A DNA stretch of 64,000 bases from NCBI GenBank assembly GCA_945872365.1, contig CAMBZJ010000017.1, forward strand, positions 1 through 64,000, written 5' to 3'. The notes under the pieces are model-generated. The model saw only the letters and a list, made by a program, of their open reading frames with translations. It ran no database searches and had not been told where the DNA came from. Positions within the stretch are counted from its first letter, which is position 1, and every line of letters begins with the position of its first letter. Position numbers and translations under genes: made by a program. The DNA comes from Klebsiella pneumoniae. Its GTDB lineage: Bacteria > Desulfobacterota > Binatia > UBA12015. Of the stretch, positions 43,854 through 51,570 are shown in pieces.

Positions 43854-45356
43854 ATGACGAAAGCTCATGAAACCTCCGTGCAGGCAGCGGCTGTCGCCGA
43901 CTCCCCGGATCGCCGCGAATTCGACGTCATCGTGGTGGGCGGCGGCTTCGCCGGGATCGGCGTGGCGATCCGGCTGCGGCAAGCGGGCTTCGACTTCGTC
44001 CTGCTGGAGAAGGCGGCGGAACTCGGCGGTGTCTGGCGCGAGAACAGCTATCCCGACTGCGCCTGCGACGTCCCGTCGTCGTTCTACTCCTTCTCCTTTG
44101 CTCCCAAGGCGGACTGGAGCCACGTCTTCGCGCACCAATCGCAGATCAAGCGCTACGCGGCCGACACCGCGCAGGCCTTCGGGGTGTCCGACGCGATCCG
44201 CTTCGGCCACGAGATGATCGAGGCGCGCTGGGATCCGGCGGCTGCGCGCTGGCAGGTGGAGACCAACCGGGGGCGTTTCGTCGCGCGTTTCGTCGTCATG
44301 GCCTCGGGTCCGATGCACAAGCCGGTCATTCCCGCGCTGCCGGGCATGGAGACGTTCCCGGGGCCCTCGTTCCACTCGGCGAAGTGGAACCACGATGTGG
44401 ATCTTCGCGGGAAGCGCGTCGCCGTCATCGGAACGGGCGCGTCGGCCATCCAGTTCGTCCCGGCGATTCAGCCGGAAGTGGGATACATGGCGGTCTTCCA
44501 GCGCACGGCCCCCTGGGTGTTGCCAAAACTCGATGCGCCCGTCTCGCCGACCTGGCAGGGCCGCTTCCGTCGCCACCCGATCACGCAGCGCGCCCTGCGC
44601 AGGCTCCTCTACGTGCAGTTCGAGTTCCTCAACTGGAGCCTGAACAAGCCGCGGCTCCGCCAGCGGCTGGAGAAGGCGGCGCTCGGCAACGCCTTCCGCA
44701 GCATCAAGGACGAGGGCCTGCGCGCCAAGGTTGTCCCGAACTACTCGATCGGCTGCAAGCGCGTCCTGCAGTCCAACGTGTGGTACCGCGCCCTCGCCCA
44801 GCCCAACGTCTCCGTCCTCGGCGGCGTGCAGAGGGTGGAAGGCAGCACGATCGTCTCCAGCGACGGTACGCGTTTCGAGGCGGACGTCGTCGTCTTCGCC
44901 ACCGGCTTCCAGGTCGCCAACCCGCCGATCGCCGAGAACATCGTCGGCGCGAGCGGACGAACGCTCGCCGAGCAGTGGAACGGGCGGCCCGCAGCCTACC
45001 TCGGAACCACGGTAGCCGACTGCCCGAACTGCTTCCTCATGCTCGGTCCGAACCTCTATGCGTTCTCGTCGGCCTTCGTCATGATCGAGGCGCAGATCGA
45101 CTACGTCCTGAGCGCGCTCACCGAGGCGCGCAAGCGCGGTATCGGGAGGCTCGCGCTCAGGCCCGCGCCGCTCGAGGCTTATAATGCCGAACTCCAGGCC
45201 GCTCTCGGGACGACCGTGTTCAACACCGGCGGTTGCACCAGCTACTTCATCGACCGCACCGGCCGAAACAGCACCAACTGGCCGTGGACGGTATCGAAGC
45301 TGCGCCGGCGGTTGCGGCGCGCGGATCTCGGCGACTACGAGACGTCGCCCGCCTGA
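43854..45356 (+). CDS. Baeyer-Villiger-type flavin monooxygenase
   Basis: 500 residues from the ATG at 43854, with AAGGA upstream. The first Rossmann motif GGGFAGIG (29-36) binds FAD. The BVMO fingerprint FxGxxxHxxxW is exact: F168, G170, H174, W178 in FPGPSFHSAKW. The second dinucleotide motif for NADPH is VAVIGTGASAIQ, and DVVVFATGFQ is the usual C-terminal ATG motif. The protein likely oxidises a ketone to an ester or lactone, or S/N-oxygenates a substrate, using NADPH and O2. It is convergent with an amino-acid permease and near an Erg6-like methyltransferase. Confidence 0.9.
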   Translation: MTKAHETSVQAAAVADSPDRREFDVIVVGGGFAGIGVAIRLRQAGFDFVLLEKAAELGGVWRENSYPDCACDVPSSFYSFSFAPKADWSHVFAHQSQIKRYAADTAQAFGVSDAIRFGHEMIEARWDPAAARWQVETNRGRFVARFVVMASGPMHKPVIPALPGMETFPGPSFHSAKWNHDVDLRGKRVAVIGTGASAIQFVPAIQPEVGYMAVFQRTAPWVLPKLDAPVSPTWQGRFRRHPITQRALRRLLYVQFEFLNWSLNKPRLRQRLEKAALGNAFRSIKDEGLRAKVVPNYSIGCKRVLQSNVWYRALAQPNVSVLGGVQRVEGSTIVSSDGTRFEADVVVFATGFQVANPPIAENIVGASGRTLAEQWNGRPAAYLGTTVADCPNCFLMLGPNLYAFSSAFVMIEAQIDYVLSALTEARKRGIGRLALRPAPLEAYNAELQAALGTTVFNTGGCTSYFIDRTGRNSTNWPWTVSKLRRRLRRADLGDYETSPA

Positions 45357-45404
45357 GCGCAGCGGTCCTGCCGGCACCGGGGCACGCCGCCGACGCGACG
45401 GCGC

Positions 45405-46934
45405 CTAGCGGGGCGCGGGTCCCCCGATTTCGGCGAGCTCGCGTTCGATCGCGGCGATCTCCTCGGGCGTACCCTGCACGCGCGGCCCGGTGAACCAGAA
45501 GCGCGCGGAGACCAGCCACCAGCCGCCTGCGAAGCCGATCACGGCGAGTACCGCGACCGGCGTGTAGTTGAAGGTCTCGAACGTCACCGGGTAGGTCGTG
45601 GGGAGCATGAAGAGGACGCTCACGAACGCCGTCCAGGCGATCGCGACGATGCCCACCGGCCGGCTCCAGCGGCCGAGGTGCCAGGGGCCGGGTTCGAAGT
45701 CCCGGCCCCGCAGGAGCCGGAGCCAGGTCGGCAGCACGTAGGCGATGTAGAGCCCAATCACGGCGATCGAGGTGACGGCCGTATAGGCGGTTGCGTTCCA
45801 GAGGTAGGGCAGCCCGAGCAGGAAGGCGCCGGCGGCGGCGAGCCAGACGGCATTCGTCGGGGTTCGCGTGCGCGGATCGATGCGGTGCCAGAAGGTCGAG
45901 CCGGGCAGGGCCCCGTCGCGTGCGAAGGCGTAGATCATGCGCGAGTTCGCGGCGACCGAGGCGAGTCCGCAGAAGAGCTGCGCCCCGATCGAGATGACCA
46001 GCAGAATCTTGCCGCCGGTCGGCCCGAGCGCGTCGAGGAAGATCTGGGCGGGCGGCACCCCGGTCGGGCTCGCGAGCGTCGCGTCGTAGTTGCCGATCGA
46101 GAAGGTGAGGCCGAGCAGGAGAACCCAGCCCACGACGAGGGAGACGAGGATCGACGACACGATACCGCGCGGCCCGGCAAGGGCTGCATCGCGGGTCTCC
46201 TCGGTCATGTGCGCCGACGCGTCGTAGCCGGTGAACGTGTACTGGGCGAGCAGGAGTCCGAGCATCGCGACGTAGACCGGCGAGGACCAGCCGGTGCGGT
46301 TCACGAAGGCCCCGAAGACGAATGCGGCCGGGCGATGCGGCGTCGGTGCAAACGCCAGGGCGGCGACGATGGTCGCCACACCGAGCACGTGCCACCACAC
46401 GCTCGCCGTATGCAGGGCGGCGAGCCGTCGCGTGGCGAAGGTGTTGAGCAGCGCGTGGAACAGGAGGATCGCGCCGAACAGCAGGACGATCCGCGGGGGT
46501 GACGCCGCGATGCCGAATTGAAGGGTGAGCAGGGCACCGAGGAAGGTCGCGGCACCGAAGTCGATTCCGGCGGTGACGGCGACCTGACCGAGGAAGTTGA
46601 ACCAGCCCGTGAACCAGGCCCAGGCCGCCGGATGGGACGGCGCGAGTCTCGCGGCCCAGAAGTAGAGGCCGCCGGCGGTCGGGTAGCTCGAGCAGATCTC
46701 GGCCATGGCCAGTCCGACGAAGAGCGTCATCAGGCCGACCAGCGGCCAGCCCCAGACGATCACCGCGGGGCCGCCTGTCGTCATGCCGTAGCCGAATAGC
46801 GTGAGGCACCCGGAGAGGACAGAAATCACGGTGAACGAGACCGCGAAATTCGCGAATCCGTCGAGGTCGCGTCCGAGTTCCTGGGCGTAGCCGAGTTCGT
46901 GGAGGCGAGTCTCGTCGGAAGGGGAAGAGGGCAT
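45405..46934 (-). CDS. APC-superfamily amino-acid/amine permease
   Basis: 509 residues with about 12 membrane helices. The N-terminal hydrophilic start LHELGYAQELGRDLDGFANF and first helices (FAVSFTVISVLSGCLTLFGY) match the amino acid-choline transporter group of APC permeases. The consensus GGPAVIVWGWPLVGLMTLFV and AEICSSYPTAGGLYFWAARL lie in helices 2-3, and YTFTGYDASAHMTEETRDAA is the characteristic TM6-7 loop. It probably moves an amino acid or polyamine with a proton or in exchange. Start ATG at 46934 has no clear ribosome site. The gene precedes the BVMO end convergently and follows the methyltransferase in the same direction. Confidence 0.9.
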   Translation of the reverse strand: MPSSPSDETRLHELGYAQELGRDLDGFANFAVSFTVISVLSGCLTLFGYGMTTGGPAVIVWGWPLVGLMTLFVGLAMAEICSSYPTAGGLYFWAARLAPSHPAAWAWFTGWFNFLGQVAVTAGIDFGAATFLGALLTLQFGIAASPPRIVLLFGAILLFHALLNTFATRRLAALHTASVWWHVLGVATIVAALAFAPTPHRPAAFVFGAFVNRTGWSSPVYVAMLGLLLAQYTFTGYDASAHMTEETRDAALAGPRGIVSSILVSLVVGWVLLLGLTFSIGNYDATLASPTGVPPAQIFLDALGPTGGKILLVISIGAQLFCGLASVAANSRMIYAFARDGALPGSTFWHRIDPRTRTPTNAVWLAAAGAFLLGLPYLWNATAYTAVTSIAVIGLYIAYVLPTWLRLLRGRDFEPGPWHLGRWSRPVGIVAIAWTAFVSVLFMLPTTYPVTFETFNYTPVAVLAVIGFAGGWWLVSARFWFTGPRVQGTPEEIAAIERELAEIGGPAPR

Positions 46935-46997
46935 GGTCGAGGTTCCGACACCGGAGCCGAACGGCCGCTTGCGGCGCCGTCGAGCCCGCCGGCACGC

Positions 46998-48122
46998 CTA
47001 CAGGGGCTTGCGCCCCACGCAATGCCAGTTCAGCGTCAGGAGTTTCTCTTCCTCGGCCCGGATGTACGAGTGGCTGTTCTCGTTCATCCGCCGCATCATC
47101 GCGTCGGTTCTCGCGGGGATCACGCGGATCTTCGCCAGGAACTTGAAGATCGCTTCGTATCGGTCGAACAGGGCGACCTCTTTCCGGACCATCTCCACCG
47201 CGCTGCGCCCGACGGAGGAGAGCAACTCGAAGCCGGCGTTCCGGTAGGCGTCCTCCCAGTACTTGTAGTACCAGAATCCTCCGAAGACGGTCAGTTCGCG
47301 GGTGTGCTGGATCAGCGTCCGCTGGTGCTCGTCGTCGCGGTCGTAGGCGTCGAGGGCGGCGACGTCGTTCATCACGAACCGCCCGCCCGGCTTCAGGACG
47401 CGGTGGACCTCCCCGAACGTAAAGGCGTGATCGGTGACGTAGGTCAGGGGCTGGATCGCGTACACCGCGTCGAAGGTGGCGTCGTCGAAGGCGAGGGGTC
47501 GGTTGAAGTCGCCGACCGAGAAGTTGGAGCGCGGCAGGTTGGGGTTCCGCCACGCCTTGTGGATCTGCGACTCGTCGAGGTTGATTCCGTAAGGCGTTGC
47601 TCCGGTCACCGACGCGACATGCTCGGCAATCGCACCGCAGCCGCAGCCCAGGTCGAGGACCTTGTCGCCCGGGCCGATCTCGAGGTCCTTTGCGACGATC
47701 CGCTCGAAGAGGATCTGGTTTTCGAGCACCGATCGCCTAGGGTCGATCACCGGCGGCATGTACATCTTCTCGACCGACCCGAGCGTGCACAGCAGGTGGA
47801 TGATCCGATAGAGCTGCTGGAGTTCGGCGCTGCTCCCCTGCACGTAGCCCGTGAGCGGGACCCCGGCCTCGTAGTCGGCCTTCGTGTTCTCCGGCGAGTC
47901 GGTGAACAACTCGTCGTAGGTGCCCATGAAGGCATGAAACTCGGCATCGCCGACCCTCAGTAGACCGACGAGGGCACCGAGCCGGTCGAGCAGGGTCGTT
48001 GGCTGGTGCTTCACCACGGGTGGTCCGCGCTGCCGGGAACGCCAAGCGACGGGCGTGTCCGCCGATCGAACAATGGCATGCCGCGTCCTAGCCCATGCGC
48101 GAACGGTCGTCGATTCGGCCAT
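46998..48122 (-). CDS. Erg6-like SAM-dependent methyltransferase
   Basis: 374 residues if it starts at the ATG at 48122; GTG codons at 48017/48014 are alternatives and no ribosome site is convincing. The class I fold motif I is KVLDLGCGCGAIAEHVA (157-170). The block GINLDESQIHKA, the GDFNRPLAFDDATFDAVYAI stretch and GEVHRVLKPGGRF align with sterol 24-C-methyltransferase (Erg6/SMT). The following DVAALDAYDRDDEHQRTLIQ also fits the SMT C-terminal part. The SMT N-terminal YYDLxTDFYExGWGxSFHF motif is not recognisable. A methyl transfer to a sterol, hopanoid side chain or other lipid is plausible but unproven. Confidence 0.8.
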   Translation of the reverse strand: MAESTTVRAWARTRHAIVRSADTPVAWRSRQRGPPVVKHQPTTLLDRLGALVGLLRVGDAEFHAFMGTYDELFTDSPENTKADYEAGVPLTGYVQGSSAELQQLYRIIHLLCTLGSVEKMYMPPVIDPRRSVLENQILFERIVAKDLEIGPGDKVLDLGCGCGAIAEHVASVTGATPYGINLDESQIHKAWRNPNLPRSNFSVGDFNRPLAFDDATFDAVYAIQPLTYVTDHAFTFGEVHRVLKPGGRFVMNDVAALDAYDRDDEHQRTLIQHTRELTVFGGFWYYKYWEDAYRNAGFELLSSVGRSAVEMVRKEVALFDRYEAIFKFLAKIRVIPARTDAMMRRMNENSHSYIRAEEEKLLTLNWHCVGRKPL

Positions 48123-48140
48123 GGCCCGGCCGCCCGCCGG

Positions 48141-48164
48141 CCCGGCCCCGCCGTCGGGGCCGGG
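48141..48164 (-). terminator. GC hairpin downstream of tRNA-Lys
   Basis: A 10-bp perfect GC stem with a 4-nt loop, about 95 nt downstream of the tRNA-Lys 3' end and just before the methyltransferase start. It has no U-tract. It could terminate tRNA-Lys transcription or be a leader element of the methyltransferase gene. Confidence 0.35.
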
Positions 48165-48259
48165 GCCGGGGCCGAAGACTGCGGGCTGGCCCGACCACCC
48201 CGGAGGATTCGAGCGGTTCGAATCGCCGGAGATCCGCTCGATCGCCGGAGGGTCGTTGA

Positions 48260-48333
48260 TGAGCCGTCTGGGGATCGAACCCAGGACCCTCTGCTTAAAA
48301 GGCAGATGCTCTAACCGACTGAGCTAACGGCTC
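48260..48333 (-). tRNA. tRNA-Lys (TTT anticodon)
   Basis: A 74-nt cloverleaf on the minus strand. Acceptor GAGCCGT pairs with ACGGCTC, discriminator A. The D arm TAGCTCAGTCGGTTAGAGCA is normal. The anticodon stem TCTGC/GCAGA encloses loop CTTTTAA, giving TTT. The T arm CCTGG-TTCGATC-CCCAG (one mismatch-tolerant pair) is present. The first 23 nt overlap the 3' end of the nth reading frame. Confidence 0.97.
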
Positions 48334-49030
48334 GGCTCCGCCGCCCTTTAGCAGGTGTGCGGCCGATTTTCCGCGCCGGTGCCTTCGCCGACGTCGCCCG
48401 CCTGCGTGCCGCGGGCATCGCCCAGGAGCAGATCGGGCAAGCCTGCGGATCGTGCCCGCGTGCCGGGCAGTAGGTGCGACCGAAGTGGATGAGCTGGAGG
48501 TGGAGGCGGTTCCAGGCCGCCTTCGGGAAGACTCGCTTCAGGTCGCGCTCGGTCTGCACGACGTTGCGGCCCGCGGAGAGCCCCCAGCGCGCAGCGAGCC
48601 GGTGGATGTGGGTGTCGACTGGGAACGCGGGCACGCCGAAGGCCTGCGCCATCACGACGCTCGCGGTCTTGTGCCCGACGCCCGGCAGGGCTTCGAGCGC
48701 GGCGAAGTCGCCGGGGACCTGGCCGCCGTGGCACTCGACAAGCAACCGCGAGAGCTCCCGCAGGGCGCGCGCCTTGCCGGGTGCGAGTCCGCAGGTGCGG
48801 ATCAGTCCGAGGATCTCGCGCTCCGGCAGGGCCGCCATGCTCACGGGATCGGAGCCGCGGGCGAACAGGCCGGGCGTCACCAGGTTCACCCGCAGGTCGG
48901 TGCACTGCGCGGACAGCACGACGGCGACGAGCAGCGTGTAGGCGTCGCGATGGTCGAGCGGCACGGGCGGATCGGGAAAGAGTTGCTGGAGGATCGCGTC
49001 GATGCGCTCCGCCTTCTCGGCGCGGGTCAC
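48311..49030 (-). CDS. nth: Endonuclease III
   Basis: 239 residues from a GTG at 49030 that overlaps the hupE stop (GTGA). The helix-hairpin-helix LPGVGHKTASVV has the catalytic Lys121, and PVDTHIHRLA the catalytic Asp139. It is a bifunctional DNA glycosylase/AP lyase for oxidised pyrimidines. The cluster region reads CPARGHDPQACPIC with Cys188, 198 and 201; the fourth Cys of the E. coli 4Fe-4S set is missing and the first spacing is C-x9-C rather than C-x6-C. A basic tail of about 35 residues runs into the tRNA-Lys gene, where a TAG in the D-loop sequence stops it. Confidence 0.95.
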   Translation of the reverse strand: MTRAEKAERIDAILQQLFPDPPVPLDHRDAYTLLVAVVLSAQCTDLRVNLVTPGLFARGSDPVSMAALPEREILGLIRTCGLAPGKARALRELSRLLVECHGGQVPGDFAALEALPGVGHKTASVVMAQAFGVPAFPVDTHIHRLAARWGLSAGRNVVQTERDLKRVFPKAAWNRLHLQLIHFGRTYCPARGHDPQACPICSWAMPAARRRATSAKAPARKIGRTPAKGRRSRAVSSVG

Positions 49031-50298
49031 CTAAACGTCCTCGTGACGAACCAGTAGAGGCCGAGGCCCGCGATCGCAGCGGAGAGCGCCTCGGTCAGGA
49101 TCCGATCGGTCTCTTCGCCCGCCGTGCGCGCGTGCAGGCGGAGCAGCGGCCAGGCGATCGACACGACCGCGAGCTGGCCGAGTTCGACGCCTAGATTGAA
49201 GCCGACGAGCGCCGCGACGAGGCGCGCGCGCGGCAGGTCCATCTCGGCGAGGACGCCAGCGAAGCCGAAGCCGTGCGCGAGTCCGAAGGCGAAGGCCACC
49301 GCGGCGCGTAGCCGTCCGGGCTGCTTCGCACGGTCGAGCAGCGCGAAGTGGCAGAGCGAGAAGATCGCGAGGCCGGCGAGCGCGAGAGGTCCGATCGCCG
49401 CGGGGTGGCGCAGGCCGGCGAGGCCGACGAGACCGAGCAGGCCGGCCGCGGCCCAGGGGACCGCGCGGTGACGCCCGGCGAGCAGCCAGGAGTTCTCGGT
49501 TGCGGCGAGCGCGATCGAAAACCCGATGAGCGCTTCCACGGCACGCGCCTGGGGTCGCAGCACGCCGAGAACGGCGAGGGCCAGCGTCACGCTGTGCGCG
49601 ACCGTGAAGGCCGTGACGAGGGTCGCGACCTCGGAGAAGGTGCGCGCCAGGAGGAGGAGGGCGAGCAGGAAGGCGAGGTGGTCCCAGCCGGTCAGGATGT
49701 GCTGGACGCCGAGGGCCACGTAGCGGGCAAAGGAGCTTCCCGCGCCGGCATCCGCCCGTGGGCCCGCGGCGGGAGCGTCGAGGAGCCAGGTCGCGTCGTC
49801 GCCGCCGAGAATGCGCTCCACGACCTGCCCGGTGGCGAGCCTGACTCTGCCGAAGTGAATGTGGGCGGGGTTCTCAGGCCGGAGAATCCCATCGCGGATC
49901 TCGCGCGCCCCGGAGACCGGGCACTCGACGTGCCACTCGCGCGCGATCCAGCCGTCCCCGGCCGGCACGGCGCTCGGAGGCCCGCCGGGCACGCAGGCGC
50001 TTCCGCTGGAGAACAACTGCAGGCGCCGCGCGAGGTATGCGCCGACGCGATCGTCCCCGGTCGCCGGCGCGCTCGCCCCGGGCGTGGTGGCCTCGCGGGC
50101 GTCCGCGATCGCGCTCGCGTCGAGCGTGCTCATGCGCGCCTGCACCCGAGCCCCGGTCGGGGTCATCTCCCAACTCGAGTAGGAGAGGCTCTTCGCGTGC
50201 GCGTCGGCGTCGGGCGGAGCCGCGCCGCCGGCTGCGACGAGGATCGCGAGTGCGAGCGTCAGGGCGCGTGCGCGCCGGCGCACGGTGGCAAGCCTCAC
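49027..50298 (-). CDS. HupE/UreJ-family membrane protein
   Basis: 423 residues from a GTG at 50298, overlapping the PPIase stop by GTGA. A signal peptide (1-33, GAAPPDADAHA) is followed by a ~180-residue periplasmic domain and about seven membrane helices. The HupE/UreJ_2 signature is YVALGVQHILTGWDHLAFLL, then TFSEVATLVTAFTVAHSVTL. A second His-rich helix pair has LAHGFGFAGVLAE. HupE proteins transport nickel or cobalt for hydrogenase and urease; larger forms with a periplasmic domain, as here, have unknown substrates. It is flanked by a parvulin upstream and nth downstream in one operon. Confidence 0.9.
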   Translation of the reverse strand: MRLATVRRRARALTLALAILVAAGGAAPPDADAHAKSLSYSSWEMTPTGARVQARMSTLDASAIADAREATTPGASAPATGDDRVGAYLARRLQLFSSGSACVPGGPPSAVPAGDGWIAREWHVECPVSGAREIRDGILRPENPAHIHFGRVRLATGQVVERILGGDDATWLLDAPAAGPRADAGAGSSFARYVALGVQHILTGWDHLAFLLALLLLARTFSEVATLVTAFTVAHSVTLALAVLGVLRPQARAVEALIGFSIALAATENSWLLAGRHRAVPWAAAGLLGLVGLAGLRHPAAIGPLALAGLAIFSLCHFALLDRAKQPGRLRAAVAFAFGLAHGFGFAGVLAEMDLPRARLVAALVGFNLGVELGQLAVVSIAWPLLRLHARTAGEETDRILTEALSAAIAGLGLYWFVTRTFR

Positions 50299-51203
50299 GG
50301 CAGCTGCTCCGGCATTTCGAGGCGCGCCGCGGCGCGTAGCCCGTCGAGGTAGCTGCGCAGCGCCTGCTCGCCACGTCGCCGACGGAGTTCCGAGCGCACG
50401 AGCGGCTCCACTTCCCCGAGTGGCGGGACGTCGCCGGCATCGCGTTCGAGGATCTGGATCACGTGGAAGCCGTCGGGCGATCGGGTCGGGTCGGTCACCT
50501 GGCCGGGCGAGAGCGAGAGTGCGCTGCGCGCGGCTGTCGGCCCGAGGTACTCGACGACCTTCGCCGGCGGAAGCATCGCGTCGGGCAGGCTGCCGACGCT
50601 CTGGTCGCCGAGGTCCGCCGCGACCGCGGCGAAGTCCTCGCCTTGGCGCAGGCGCGCGGCCGCATCCTCGGCGCGCTTGCGGGAGCCGGCTTCGTCCGCG
50701 CCGGGCGCCACCCGCACGAAGACCTCGCGAGCGCGCAGCCGTCCGGGCGCGGCGAAGAAGTAGGTGTTCTCCCGGTAGAAGCCGGCTACCTCGTCGGCCG
50801 TCGGTTCGGCGGAGGACGCACCCCCGATCGCGGTGTCGATCACCGTCGAGACCAGGTCGTTGCGGATCTTGGCGTCGCGGCGCAGCAGCCCGAGTTCGAT
50901 GCCACGCTGGAGGAGGAGTTCCTCGTCCACCAGGCGGGAGAGGACGCGCCGGCGATCGTCGGGCGAGATCGGCTCGCGCCGGTCGCGGCCGAGTGCGTCG
51001 ACCGCGCGCAGGTATTCGCTGCGCGAGATGTCCTGACCGTTCACGCTCGCGATCGTCTCGTCGTCGGCTGGCAGGATGCGGGTGGGCTCCGGTCGCAGGA
51101 TCGAGGTCGCGGCGAGGGCGAGTCCGATGGCCGCACCGAGACCGAGCAGGACAAGCGACCGTCGCCCGCCGTCGCCGGGGGCCGGTGAGGAAGGCGCGAA
51201 CAT
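50295..51203 (-). CDS. Parvulin-type peptidyl-prolyl isomerase
   Basis: 302 residues from the ATG at 51203. One N-terminal membrane helix (about 16-38) places the rest in the periplasm. A SurA/PpiD-like N-terminal helical domain (about 50-145, for example VDEELLLQRGIELGLL) precedes the rotamase domain. The rotamase domain starts at LRAREVFVRVAPGADEAGSR and has DLGDQSVGSLPDAMLP and FHVIQILERDAGDVPPLGEV. It assists folding of exported or outer-membrane proteins. Coupling to hupE by GTGA is notable, because parvulin-hupE pairs recur in proteobacteria. Confidence 0.9.
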   Translation of the reverse strand: MFAPSSPAPGDGGRRSLVLLGLGAAIGLALAATSILRPEPTRILPADDETIASVNGQDISRSEYLRAVDALGRDRREPISPDDRRRVLSRLVDEELLLQRGIELGLLRRDAKIRNDLVSTVIDTAIGGASSAEPTADEVAGFYRENTYFFAAPGRLRAREVFVRVAPGADEAGSRKRAEDAAARLRQGEDFAAVAADLGDQSVGSLPDAMLPPAKVVEYLGPTAARSALSLSPGQVTDPTRSPDGFHVIQILERDAGDVPPLGEVEPLVRSELRRRRGEQALRSYLDGLRAAARLEMPEQLP

Positions 51204-51413
51204 CGGCGCCTGTCTAGCGGCCCGCACGGGGGTGCGCACCGGGCCATGGCGCCGCTGGGGATCACGTTCCCCCGCAGGAGAGGTTCCCACCGGGTCGTGC
51301 CGGCGCGAAACTTCCGCGCCGGCCGTCGCGAAAAGCACTCTCGGTTTGGCACCGACGGAGCGCGAGACCGGTTTCGGGAGCGCGGAGCGTCCCGGACTTC
51401 CCGAAAAACAGAA

Positions 51414-51488
51414 TGTCCCCGACGGGATTTGAACCCGTGTTACCAACGTGAAAGGCTGGTGTCCTTGGCCGAGCTAGACGACGGGGAC
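51414..51488 (-). tRNA. tRNA-Glu (TTC anticodon)
   Basis: A 75-nt cloverleaf on the minus strand. Acceptor GTCCCCG pairs with CGGGGAC, discriminator A. The anticodon stem CCAGC/GTTGG encloses loop CTTTCAC, giving TTC, which reads GAA. The T arm ACGGG-TTCAAAT-CCCGT is perfect. CCA is not encoded. It lies between the large secreted protein gene and the parvulin gene. Confidence 0.97.
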
Positions 51489-51570
51489 GAGCGCGAGGCT
51501 CCCTTGTGGTACCGGCGGCGGTCATGGCTGGCAAGGGACCCCCGCGCCCGCACGGTCCGACGGCGCGTCT

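Noticed and set aside
43839-45377. 512-codon minus-strand frame opposite the BVMO gene
   Set aside because: Its sequence has no fold-like pattern, whereas the plus-strand frame has exact FAD, NADPH and BVMO motifs.
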